Part shown: one piece after another, positions 1 to 6,223 of the stretch
How the letters are laid out: each line of letters opens with the position of its first letter
Numbering within the stretch: the first letter of the stretch is position 1
Source: Terriglobia bacterium
Lineage (GTDB): Bacteria > Acidobacteriota > Terriglobia > UBA7540
DNA: 6,381 bases
Assembly: GCA_020072905.1 (NCBI GenBank)
Contig: JAIQGB010000264.1
Location: 1-6,381 of the forward strand
Direction of reading: 5' to 3'
Translations under genes and position numbers: made by a program
Notes under the pieces: model-generated
Database searches by the model: none
Told to the model about the DNA's origin: nothing
Seen by the model: the letters and a program-made list of their open reading frames with translations, nothing else

Positions 1-1
1 A

Positions 2-31
2 GTCAAGGATAACGGCCTCAAGGTCGAGTAG
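2..31 (+). CDS. C-terminal end of an upstream gene (partial)
   Basis: Reading from base 2, nine sense codons give VKDNGLKVE followed by a TAG stop at 29-31. The stretch is in the high-GC part of the window, on the same strand as the deacetylase gene that starts 70 bases later, and a hairpin follows at once. This is what the last codons of an upstream gene in the same transcription direction would look like. Nine residues are too few to name a product, and chance cannot be excluded. Confidence 0.35.
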   Translation, partial: VKDNGLKVE

Positions 32-33
32 GG

Positions 34-67
34 AGGAGTGTGTCAGACATTGTTGCGACACACTCCT
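34..67 (+). terminator. Perfect 11-bp inverted repeat, terminator or operator
   Basis: AGGAGTGTGTC (34-44) is the exact reverse complement of GACACACTCCT (57-67), with a 12-base loop between them. A G-T pair at 33/68 could add one step. It sits 3 bases after the presumed upstream stop codon and 35 bases before the deacetylase start. No run of T follows the stem (the next bases are TAAGCAAAACC), so it is not a classical rho-independent terminator. It may instead be an attenuator, an mRNA-stabilising hairpin or a dimeric regulator's operator. The repeat is certain; its role is inferred. Confidence 0.5.
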
Positions 68-101
68 TAAGCAAAACCGCCCGCAGACAAGGAGAAGGGG
101 A

Positions 102-1100
102 GTGACTGACCTGCAACTGCCGCGGCACGCCCGCTATGACTATTCGCCCATCACCGAGCGCAAGGACTACAGCTGGCCCGGCGGCAAGCGGCTCGCTTTC
201 TGCATCACCACGAACGTCGAGGTTTACGCGTACGGCAAGGGGCGGGGGCACGACAACGCCAAGCACGGCGAGCCGCAGACACAGCGCAACTATTCCTGGC
301 GCGACTACGGCAACCGCATCGGCATCTGGCGGCTGTTCGATCTCGCCGAGGAGCTGCAGATGCCGCTTGCGCACAACGCCAACAGCCTGCTCTACGAGCA
401 TGCGCCGCAGATCATGCACCGCATCCGCGCGCGCGGCGACGAGATCGTCGGGCACGGCCGCACGAACTCCGAGAACCTGCACGACTTCCGCTGGGAAGCG
501 GACGAAGCGCGCGTCATCAGGGAGGTTACGGACACCTTTGCGCGGCACGAAGGCCGACCGCCCAGGGGCTGGATGGGAGCCGGAACGTACGAGAACGCCT
601 GGACGCCGGACCTCCTCAAGGAAGCCGGCTATACGTATCTCATGGACTGGCCGTTCGACGATCAGCCCGTCTGGATGCGCACGCGCTCCGGGCCGATACT
701 GTCGGTGCCCTATCCCGCGGAGCTGAACGATTCTCCGCAGATCATTCATCGCCAGCACACCGGGCGGGAGTTCTGCGAGATGCTGGTGGACGAATTCGAG
801 GAAATGGTGGAGCAGTCGGCGAAGTATCCGCTGGTGTGCAACCTGTCGATTCATCCGTTCGTATTCGGCTATCCGTTCCGCCTGCGGCCGTTGCGCAAGG
901 CGCTCCAGCACTGCTTCGCGAACCGGTTCATGGACCGTGTGTGGAAATGCACGCCGGGGGACATCGCGGATTACTGTTACACGCTGAAGGCGGGGATCAT
1001 TCCGATCCACGTCCGGGAGGTGAATTCGGGGATGCGGCTGAAGACATCCCTTTCGCGAATCAGGACGAAGGGAGTCATGATGACGAACATCGCCAGGTAG
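102..1100 (+). CDS. Polysaccharide deacetylase family protein (PuuE-like), 3' end replaced
   Basis: This is a metal-dependent NodB-fold (CE4-like) hydrolase of the subgroup that includes the cofactor-independent allantoinase PuuE. It probably acts in the cytosol, since no signal peptide is visible. The start is GTG at 102, with GGAG at 91-94 spaced 7 bases away. PuuE-like landmarks are SWPGGKRLAF (24-33), followed by E40 in TTNVEVY where classical deacetylases have the TFDD aspartates; YGNRIGIWRLFDL (69-81); GDEIVGHGRTN (112-122) with a likely metal ligand H118; GWMGAGTYENAWTPDLLKEAGY (156-177, with a short gap in my quotation of the motif: G156, T162, N165, T168 and L172 are the landmarks); and LSIHPF (248-253) with H251. 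CTPGDIADYCYTLKAGIIP (283-301) looks like the family's C-terminus. Residues 302-332 are translated antisense to the EamA gene and are not family sequence, so the native stop is missing. The substrate (allantoin, another amide or an acetylated sugar) cannot be told from the sequence. Confidence 0.85.
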   Translation: MTDLQLPRHARYDYSPITERKDYSWPGGKRLAFCITTNVEVYAYGKGRGHDNAKHGEPQTQRNYSWRDYGNRIGIWRLFDLAEELQMPLAHNANSLLYEHAPQIMHRIRARGDEIVGHGRTNSENLHDFRWEADEARVIREVTDTFARHEGRPPRGWMGAGTYENAWTPDLLKEAGYTYLMDWPFDDQPVWMRTRSGPILSVPYPAELNDSPQIIHRQHTGREFCEMLVDEFEEMVEQSAKYPLVCNLSIHPFVFGYPFRLRPLRKALQHCFANRFMDRVWKCTPGDIADYCYTLKAGIIPIHVREVNSGMRLKTSLSRIRTKGVMMTNIAR

Positions 1101-1666
1101 GTGTAAAAGAGCATCTCCATGGGGGTGTATCGCCTCATCATTTTCTTGCTATAGGTATTATAGAAGCCGCTGCCGGTTACACCCAAAAACACCAGCATGT
1201 TTCCCGCCCAGTAGTTTTTCCCGAAGTTCATGTGCCGGAAATCAGACGCGGAGCAGAGTATGACCCCGAAGAGGGCCAGTCCGAAGCTTACCCACCGGGC
1301 GGAGGTCATCCGTTCACGCAGAATGATCGCTGCAAGAATCGCCATGGAGATGGGGGCAGTAAGGGCGATCAGTGCCGCATTGCTGGCCAGCGACATCCGC
1401 GTACCCCACGTTGTCCACACTTGAGCGGGGAAAACTCCCAGGACAGCCATCAGAAAATAAGCAAGGATATCCTTCTTTCTTCGTTGGTTGGGCTCCGTGT
1501 CGTTCCGCTTTTCGCTTCGGACCAGAGGGTAGAGCATCACGGTGGCCAGGGTCATCGGGCCCCACACTGTAAAAAGTGAGCCCACTTGGTCTTGGACCAA
1601 CTTGATGCAGGTGAATTGAAGAGCCCACATCAGATTGCAGCTAAACAGGAAGAACCACGACCGCAT
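977..1666 (-). CDS. EamA/DMT-family transporter, truncated at the C-terminus
   Basis: This is an inner-membrane permease of the drug/metabolite transporter superfamily. I chose ATG at 1666 because GGAG lies 8 bases upstream (1675-1678) and the protein opens with MRSWFFLFSCNLMWA, a typical EamA first helix. Upstream in-frame sequence to 1849 looks non-coding. Likely membrane helices are near residues 4-22, 32-49, 67-84, 96-116, 123-140, 152-171 and 183-203. The family signature NAALIALTAPISMAILAAIILRE falls at 96-118 (N96, P105 and E118 are the key positions), closing the first EamA repeat. The second repeat stops after about two helices, where RTWIGMIPAFSV ends the frame. At 229 residues against about 300 for the family, roughly 70-80 residues and three helices are missing. 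The substrate is unknown. The protein is probably non-functional as drawn, or the truncation is an assembly effect. Confidence 0.8.
   Translation of the reverse strand: MRSWFFLFSCNLMWALQFTCIKLVQDQVGSLFTVWGPMTLATVMLYPLVRSEKRNDTEPNQRRKKDILAYFLMAVLGVFPAQVWTTWGTRMSLASNAALIALTAPISMAILAAIILRERMTSARWVSFGLALFGVILCSASDFRHMNFGKNYWAGNMLVFLGVTGSGFYNTYSKKMMRRYTPMEMLFYTYLAMFVIMTPFVLIRERDVFSRIPEFTSRTWIGMIPAFSV
995..1010. other. Junction between two unrelated gene 3' ends
   Basis: The deacetylase family sequence holds up to about base 1004 (residue P301). The EamA family sequence on the other strand holds down to about base 1001 (residues W220-G222). Neither gene reaches its own stop. Base composition changes at the same place, from very GC-rich on the left to moderate on the right. 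The exact break is blurred because both frames read plausibly through GGGATCATTCC, which may be a short shared sequence used in the joining. It could be a real deletion or recombination point, or a chimeric join in the assembly. Confidence 0.7.
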
Positions 1667-1966
1667 AGAACTCACTCCGTCCGATGTTTGGGGATCTCTT
1701 TCACGCGCTCGAACCTCGCTTAATCCTTCTATCCTTCGTGAAACCTTTGACTGCCTGGCCTGCCAGAGTATCACCCAACCGCGAGGGCGGCTGTGGAGGG
1801 ATGTGTCGCAGGTTGTGATTCCGGTAGAGCCAAGAATCCTGGCCCGCAATCGCCTCGATCAGGATCGGCCTTTCCCTGTCCCCGAGATGCTGAGGTCCTC
1901 CCTCGGCGGAAGGCTGACTGCGGCTTGAGGCGTCTTCCGCGGAGCGCAAGGTCTTCACTGGTTCGC
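1667..1966. other. 300-bp intergenic gap with no convincing gene
   Basis: This gap separates the acyltransferase stop (TAG, 1967-1969 on the minus strand) from the EamA start. The open frames crossing it are rich in R, S, P and G and match no family I know, so I read them as chance. I find no good sigma70 promoter on the minus strand and no clear terminator with a T run. Small inverted repeats occur, such as GATTC/GAATC around 1817-1838, but none stands out. Apart from the EamA ribosome binding site at 1675-1678, nothing is assigned. Confidence 0.55.
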
Positions 1967-3130
1967 CTAAATCTTGATAAAGATCTTGCGCTGATACAGC
2001 CAGTAACAGAGGTACCACATCACCAGGAAGATGCAGAATGATTGCGCTACGGGGGCGAGAGCTCCGATAAAGGCGAAGCCGCGCGTGAACGTCCCGACCA
2101 CATCGTTGATCCACTCGGTCATGACGCTATGGACGCAATAAATGAAGATGGAGTTCATCCCCAGGACAAGCAGGGGAAAAACCAAGCGACGAAAGCCCAT
2201 CATCTCTACCAGCCAGTAGAAGAAAAGCAGAATCAACAGAACACACCCGCCGCTCACCAAGGTGAAGGAATCCGTCCAAATCCGCTTGATCATCGGATTC
2301 ACGGGCGTGAGGGCGAAACCCAGCAGGAAGCACAAGGCGGCCCCTCCCGCAAGCGCCTTCACGTTATAAGCATGGCCCCGCTTCTTCAGGAACAACTCGC
2401 CACACCACACGCCCAGCAGAGTCGTGACCGTGCTGCTGATCCAATTGATGCTGACGTAGTACCCGTCGGGGTTGACGCCCAAAAGGACGAGGTCGATTCT
2501 CCTCCCGATGTTATCGGTCATCGAGAAGGGCCCGTCCTTGCCGGGAAAGGCCAGGAACAATCCCCAGTGCACAGCCAGGAAGAGCACCGCGGCCAGGATT
2601 TGCCAACGAAATTCCAGCTGCATGATCAGGAAACAGAAAAAGTAAGTGAAGGCAATCTGGGCAAGAACATTGTCCAACTGAAAGTGCGGAACATAGCGCG
2701 GGTATCCCTCATCGGCAATGGACATCAGGATCTGACTTATAAAGAGCAGCATGAAGGACCGCCACAATACGTGTTGAAACTGCTGCTTGAAGGTCTCGCC
2801 CTGTCCCTTCCTGCGCCCAAAGGAAAAGGGCATGGCCAACCCGACCATAAACATGAAGGAGGGCTGGATGAGATCCCAGAAGACCATGCCCTTCCATGGC
2901 ACGTGGTCGAACTGGCGGGCTATCCATGCGTATCCGGGATGATTCGGCAGCACGACATAGCCAAGGCCAAAACCGCCGGAGATCAGCATCATCATGATGA
3001 AGCCACGAAAAGCATCCAAGGAGAGCAACCGGCCGCTGCGCGCCTTCTCGAGCACTGTTCCTTTCGCGGCGGCCCCCATCTCGGCGACCCCGACGGGTTG
3101 TATACTCACCTTCTCAGACGGGTCAGACAT
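1967..3130 (-). CDS. Membrane acyltransferase, DUF5009/COG4299 (HGSNAT/NagX-like)
   Basis: This is a multi-pass inner-membrane protein of the family related to heparan-alpha-glucosaminide N-acetyltransferase, whose members transfer acetyl groups across the membrane to amino sugars. The start is ATG at 3130 with AGGA at 3136-3139, spacing 5. After a soluble N-terminus of about 33 residues comes the diagnostic RLLSLDAFRGF (34-44). FDHVPWKGMVFWDLIQP (74-90) follows, with H76 at the position of the catalytic histidine of human HGSNAT and D86 conserved. Later landmarks are NPMIKRIWTDSFTLVSGG (278-295), LGMNSIFIY (323-331) and the end RKIFIKI. About ten helices are likely, near 44-61, 83-103, 121-139, 152-172, 177-195, 230-248, 258-276, 289-308, 316-336 and 360-379. 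The length of 387 fits the family. It lies 80 bases after the epimerase and is probably co-transcribed with it. The acceptor is unknown; an amino sugar or cell-wall glycan is inferred from homology. Confidence 0.88.
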   Translation of the reverse strand: MSDPSEKVSIQPVGVAEMGAAAKGTVLEKARSGRLLSLDAFRGFIMMMLISGGFGLGYVVLPNHPGYAWIARQFDHVPWKGMVFWDLIQPSFMFMVGLAMPFSFGRRKGQGETFKQQFQHVLWRSFMLLFISQILMSIADEGYPRYVPHFQLDNVLAQIAFTYFFCFLIMQLEFRWQILAAVLFLAVHWGLFLAFPGKDGPFSMTDNIGRRIDLVLLGVNPDGYYVSINWISSTVTTLLGVWCGELFLKKRGHAYNVKALAGGAALCFLLGFALTPVNPMIKRIWTDSFTLVSGGCVLLILLFFYWLVEMMGFRRLVFPLLVLGMNSIFIYCVHSVMTEWINDVVGTFTRGFAFIGALAPVAQSFCIFLVMWYLCYWLYQRKIFIKI

Positions 3131-3210
3131 GGCGATCCTTCTCTCGTCTATCGGCCTTCACCAACTCGGCCAGAAAGAGCGTCAGAACTCCTGAGTTCCG
3201 CCGCACTCGA
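3131..3210 (-). other. Intercistronic spacer with short hairpin
   Basis: These 80 bases lie between the epimerase stop (TGA, 3211-3213) and the acyltransferase start. They hold the ribosome binding site of the acyltransferase gene (AGGA, 3136-3139, read on the minus strand). They also hold the 6-bp inverted repeat GAACTC (3185-3190) and GAGTTC (3193-3198), separated by CT. The hairpin is too short and lacks a T run, so I do not call it a terminator. The spacing is compatible with one transcript for both genes. Confidence 0.4.
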
Positions 3211-4323
3211 TCAGGAACGAACCCTTGCTTCAAGAGAGATTTCCCACAGAAATCGTTGTCCAGCTTCAAGATGAATACAGCCCTCTCCGGTATTGAGTGA
3301 GTTGGGTTTCCCTATCCAGGGCTCGGGGCAGAAATACCTGTGTGCGGGATCTCCCCAAAACACAAAGAAGAAGTCTTCCTCGGCAGCCAAGAACTTCCCA
3401 TTGACGCCTATCTCGCGCTGGCTGATGCGAAGGTGCATGGAAGCAGGATCCTCTAGCTCAAGCCATACCCCATCGCGCTGGAAGCCTCCCAGAACCGTGT
3501 CAAGAAGCTCCTTCCGGTCCAGGGGAGTAGGGCTGGAGAGGTCCACCGGAGTGCGGTCTCCGCTCAGCAAACACAATGGGTTTTGATGCAAGATTACGGA
3601 ACCGGGCGTACGAAGCGTGCATTGGTCAAACTGCCCTCTGCCCGTGAGCGGGAGCCGAAGTGAGAGGTGGTTGCCGATCGAAAATGGCATAGGATAAGGG
3701 TTCTCGCCCGCATTGACCGTGTACTCGACCGCGATTCTCCCTCCTCCGACCTTGTAGGTCACAGAGATCTCGAAGGTGAACGGGTAAGTTCTCAAGGTGT
3801 CGACGGAACTCGAAAGCGAGCACGTCGCATAGGCAGAACCCTCGGTAGTGCCGAAGGCATCCAGGTGCCAGGGCAGCTTCCGCGCAAACCCATGAACGTC
3901 GATATCGTAGGCCGCATTGCCAAGCTTGTACCTGCCCTGACGTGGCTCAATTCCTGACCCCTTCCACTCTGCAATCTGTTGCTCCGTGAAAGAGCGACCG
4001 ACAGCGGGCCAGAGAAGAGGCGCCCGCTCATCGGCCTCGCACGGCCAGCATCTGTAATCGAGAGCCCGGTGCAGAATCTCTCGCCAGGCCTCAGCACACT
4101 TAACCTGCAGGCTGGCCATCTCACCACCCGCTGCGGGTAGAACTGCCAGCCGGATCCCGTGCGTTTCGTCTGCCAGCCGGACGAGGGGGGAGGCCGCAGC
4201 CCAAGGTAGATCATATTTCTCGATACTGTGCGTCAGAGCGCTTGTCGTGGTTTTTGCCCCTGCCTCTGCCTGACTTTGCGGCTCTGATGGAACTTCCATC
4301 AAGACGAATCCGTGCCCCCACAC
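3211..4323 (-). CDS. Aldose 1-epimerase family protein (GalM-like)
   Basis: This cytosolic sugar mutarotase-fold enzyme interconverts alpha and beta anomers of hexoses, or in some members of sugar phosphates. Numbering from GTG at 4323, the galactose-mutarotase domain spans about 46-370. LLWPAVGRSF (103-112) holds the substrate-binding arginine region. HGFARKLPW (144-152) carries H144, and PMPFSIGNH (211-219) carries H219, the likely catalytic acid. PEPWIGKPNSLNTGEG (333-348) carries E334, the likely catalytic base. All active-site landmarks are present, and 362-370 residues is close to usual length after allowing for an extra N-terminus of about 35. The start is uncertain: GTG 4323 has GGAG only 1 base away, and ATG at 4299 (MEVPSEP) has no clear ribosome binding site. 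It is the first gene of the minus-strand group, downstream of a good promoter and divergent from the ROK regulator, which suggests sugar-controlled expression. Confidence 0.88.
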   Translation of the reverse strand: MWGHGFVLMEVPSEPQSQAEAGAKTTTSALTHSIEKYDLPWAAASPLVRLADETHGIRLAVLPAAGGEMASLQVKCAEAWREILHRALDYRCWPCEADERAPLLWPAVGRSFTEQQIAEWKGSGIEPRQGRYKLGNAAYDIDVHGFARKLPWHLDAFGTTEGSAYATCSLSSSVDTLRTYPFTFEISVTYKVGGGRIAVEYTVNAGENPYPMPFSIGNHLSLRLPLTGRGQFDQCTLRTPGSVILHQNPLCLLSGDRTPVDLSSPTPLDRKELLDTVLGGFQRDGVWLELEDPASMHLRISQREIGVNGKFLAAEEDFFFVFWGDPAHRYFCPEPWIGKPNSLNTGEGCIHLEAGQRFLWEISLEARVRS

Positions 4324-4378
4324 ACTCCAAAGCCGTGACAGGCGGGTTCAGCCCTCTCTTCCCGTGTTTGCAGTGTCC

Positions 4379-4407
4379 CTTATGCCAGAGGCGTCATTGG
4401 GTGTCAA
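4379..4407 (-). promoter_or_regulatory. Sigma70-type promoter for the epimerase operon
   Basis: On the minus strand, a perfect -35 box TTGACA (4402-4407) is followed after 17 bases by CATAAG (4379-4384), which matches the -10 consensus at 4 of 6 positions. The spacing is optimal. The region just upstream (about 4408-4432) is rich in A and T tracts, like an UP element. Transcription would begin near 4372, leaving a leader of about 50-75 bases before either candidate epimerase start. This is a motif match only. Confidence 0.6.
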
Positions 4408-4415
4408 CAGAAAAA

Positions 4416-4423
4416 GTCGCGAC
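4416..4423. promoter_or_regulatory. Palindrome GTCGCGAC beside the epimerase promoter
   Basis: A perfect 8-bp palindrome lies 8 bases upstream of the minus-strand -35 box, flanked by A-rich tracts on the + strand (AAAAA on one side, GGAAAATAA on the other). Its placement between divergent genes makes it a possible regulator site. It does not match the AT-rich NagC/Mlc operator pattern, and an 8-bp palindrome can arise by chance in DNA of this composition. Confidence 0.25.
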
Positions 4424-4625
4424 GGAAAATAACTATGGCTCGGGGCCTGCGTAACTGGCTACTCACTTTCGCTCGCGTACTTAAGGTCGCTGAAGGTTGG
4501 GCTATCCCGAGGTCTCCCTCCGCCTTTTATCGGGTGCCCGCATTTGGATCGAATCGACGTCCAGATCCGCTCTGTTGCTCCAGCTCACTGCCGAGAGGCG
4601 TTGCAAGGCTAACTCCTTCCTACGC

Positions 4626-4655
4626 TTGACGTGGTTTTGGACGTGGTGGTAATCT
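4626..4655 (+). promoter_or_regulatory. Candidate promoter of the ROK regulator with direct repeat
   Basis: TTGACG (4626-4631) and TAATCT (4650-4655) are 18 bases apart. The -35 box matches 5 of 6 consensus positions, while the -10 box matches only 3 of 6. Overlapping the -35 and spacer, GACGTGGT occurs twice, at 4628-4635 and 4640-4647, a 12-base period. A repeat across a promoter is a plausible operator, perhaps for autoregulation. The leader to the ATG at 4748 would be about 85 bases. Confidence 0.35.
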
Positions 4656-4747
4656 GGCGCTTCAGCGGGCCTGCAAGCACCCTCCAGTCGAGCTTGAGGG
4701 ACAGGCTTGCTCATTAAAACGCGCGGCGCACAAAAGAACCGGAACGT

Positions 4748-6061
4748 ATGAATTCTGTCCTAACCGTACGCGAGAAGGACAAAGCGGTAATCCTAGCCGC
4801 TGTGAGGCGGTTCGGGCCTGTGTCTCGCGTGGGGATTCACAACCTGACTCGGCTGAGACCGGCGACCATTTCCTTGCTGGTAAGGGAATTGGTGGCTGAC
4901 CGGAAACTCAAAGTGGTTGGGCGTGCAGACAACCCGATGGGCAGAAAACAGGTTCTCCTTTCCATCAACCAGGAGTCCGGTTTTGTGATTGGGCTGGATT
5001 TCGACGAGGAATTCATCGACGCAGCCCTTTTGGATCTTCGCCCGACCATCAAGTACTCCATTCGGGAAGCTACGAACGTCTCCAGCGGCGTCGAGGGATT
5101 AGTGGCGCAGTTGCTCGCCTGCGTTTGGAAAGTCATCCGGCAGTCCGACCTGGACCTGCGACACATTCAGGGGATCGGCGTCGGTGTTCCGGGGCTTGTC
5201 AACAGTCGCAATGGCACCGTCATGATGTCGTCGACGATCGACTTCTGGAAACAAGTCGAGCTCAAGCAGCTTTTCGAAAAGGAATTCGGCGTGTCGACGG
5301 AGGTGGAAAACAACGCCCGGACGAAAGCCGTTGCGGAGAGGGTCTTGGGCGCCGGTGGCGGGGCAAAAGACATGATCTTTGCGGAATATGGAAAAGGAAT
5401 CGGGGCAGGGATCATCGTCGGCGGAAGAGTGCTTCATGGGCACAGTTTCAGTGCGGGCGAGTTGGGCCATACGCATATCGTGGAGAATGGTCCAGCATGC
5501 AATTGCGGCAGCTTCGGATGCCTCGAAGCCATCGCAAGCGTCAGCGCGATCGAGAGCAGAGTTCGGAAGGCCCTGGAGGGTGGCGGCTATTCCGGGCGCC
5601 TCGAGTTCTCGGGCGGGGACCCGCACAGTATGTCCGGATGGAACGTGCTGGAAGCTGCGAAGATGGGGGACAAGTTATGTGTGGCCATCACGGAGGAACT
5701 GGGCAGGTATTTGGGGCTGGCACTGGCCAATCTGGTGAATCTGTTTAACCCCTCGGTTGTAGTCCTTGACTACCGACTCGAAGCCGCCGGACAGCAACTT
5801 CTAGACCAGGTGAGCCGTGTTGTTCGGGCTCAGGCCTTGAGTCACGCGACGCAGGATTTGGATATTCGGTTCGGGAAGCTCGGCCCGCAAGTAGGCGTAA
5901 TTGGAGCGGCTCTGCTGATTACCGAAAGAATCTTTGAAGTGCCGCTGCTTAAGCCTCCCAAGTTCATGATGGATGCGGGTGGTCCTGCTTCGCCGAATGC
6001 GCGCGTCCAAGGAGAGGCGGATCAGGCGAGCGGAGGTGCGGCTGCAACAACCCACTCTTGA
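4748..6061 (+). CDS. ROK-family transcriptional regulator (NagC/XylR type)
   Basis: This is a DNA-binding sugar sensor of the ROK family (repressor, ORF, kinase). Residues about 10-60 form a winged helix-turn-helix (PVSRVGIHNLTRLRPATISLL around 24-44, with G23, T34 and T40 as landmarks), with a wing near NPMGRK (62-67). The ROK domain spans about 78-395. GIGVGVPGLVN (142-152), GKGIGAGIIVGG (215-226), GELGHTH (237-243) and CNCGSFGCLE (251-260) are canonical. H241, C251, C253 and C258 should bind structural zinc. The phosphate-binding DxGGT of sugar kinases is replaced by GLDFDEEF (82-89), and the usual catalytic Asp of ENDA is N189 in ENNA, so kinase activity is unlikely. The last 30 residues are a low-complexity Ala/Gly/Ser tail. 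ATG at 4748 has only a weak GGA upstream. Divergence from the epimerase operon suggests it represses that operon until a sugar or sugar phosphate binds. Confidence 0.92.
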   Translation: MNSVLTVREKDKAVILAAVRRFGPVSRVGIHNLTRLRPATISLLVRELVADRKLKVVGRADNPMGRKQVLLSINQESGFVIGLDFDEEFIDAALLDLRPTIKYSIREATNVSSGVEGLVAQLLACVWKVIRQSDLDLRHIQGIGVGVPGLVNSRNGTVMMSSTIDFWKQVELKQLFEKEFGVSTEVENNARTKAVAERVLGAGGGAKDMIFAEYGKGIGAGIIVGGRVLHGHSFSAGELGHTHIVENGPACNCGSFGCLEAIASVSAIESRVRKALEGGGYSGRLEFSGGDPHSMSGWNVLEAAKMGDKLCVAITEELGRYLGLALANLVNLFNPSVVVLDYRLEAAGQQLLDQVSRVVRAQALSHATQDLDIRFGKLGPQVGVIGAALLITERIFEVPLLKPPKFMMDAGGPASPNARVQGEADQASGGAAATTHS

Positions 6062-6104
6062 TCCTTCCCTGGCAGTGATGCGGCGGGGCCAGGATCTCTT
6101 TTCC
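6060..6104 (+). terminator. Possible rho-independent terminator after the ROK gene
   Basis: CCTGGC (6068-6073) pairs with GCCAGG (6088-6093) across a 14-base loop. GATC at 6060-6063 can pair with GATC at 6093-6096 if the base is bulged, making a longer imperfect stem. A T-rich stretch (TCTCTTTT, about 6095-6102) follows. The position right at the ROK stop codon fits a terminator, but the loop is large and the T run is interrupted. Confidence 0.4.
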
Positions 6105-6196
6105 TTCGGATCGTTATTGGCGGCCGACGAAATCTCTTCTTATCACGAAGCGAGAGCGAGTTCCAAACGGTCTCGTGCAAGCATGCCTCAGGCGGC

Positions 6197-6223
6197 TTGA
6201 CAGATGTCCCCGCCGCGTATAAG
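6197..6223 (+). promoter_or_regulatory. Promoter-like TTGACA/TATAAG pair
   Basis: A perfect TTGACA (6197-6202) is followed by TATAAG (6218-6223), 5 of 6 positions of the -10 consensus. The spacing is 15 bases, shorter than the preferred 17, which would weaken it. It points rightward, out of the window, toward whatever gene follows. Confidence 0.4.

Larger units (their letters stand above)
4324..4747. other. Divergent regulatory region, about 420 bp, no gene
   Basis: This is the space between the minus-strand epimerase and the plus-strand ROK regulator. Open frames here are short, arginine- and serine-rich and unlike known proteins. It contains the epimerase promoter (4379-4407), the palindrome at 4416-4423, and a plus-strand promoter candidate with a direct repeat (4626-4655). 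About 200 bases in the middle (4430-4625) show nothing I can assign. The size is generous for a simple divergent promoter pair, so further regulator sites or a small RNA would fit but are not demonstrated. Confidence 0.5.

Noticed and set aside
18..1010. A 330-codon minus-strand open frame opposite the deacetylase
   Set aside because: Long antisense frames are expected in GC-rich genes. It is arginine/valine-rich without family features, while the plus strand is a recognisable PuuE-like protein.
836..1579. A 247-codon plus-strand frame spanning the junction
   Set aside because: It crosses two unrelated genes out of frame, with a histidine/glycine-rich composition. It is a shadow of the EamA gene.
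1667..1849. N-terminal extension of the EamA frame up to 1849
   Set aside because: The added 61 residues are hydrophilic and unlike EamA proteins. The ATG at 1666 has a well-spaced GGAG and begins the first membrane helix.
1701..2114. A 137-codon minus-strand frame between acyltransferase and EamA
   Set aside because: Its first part overlaps the acyltransferase in another frame, and its remainder shows no family resemblance or ribosome binding site.
2042..3274. A 410-codon plus-strand open frame opposite the acyltransferase
   Set aside because: It is rich in H, Q, E, G and P and resembles no known protein. The minus-strand frame is a clear membrane acyltransferase with a good ribosome binding site, so this is an antisense shadow.
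4411..4436. NagC/Mlc-type AT-rich operator near the epimerase promoter
   Set aside because: A-rich tracts are present, but the symmetrical TTATTT-AAATAA pattern is not, so I did not call such an operator.
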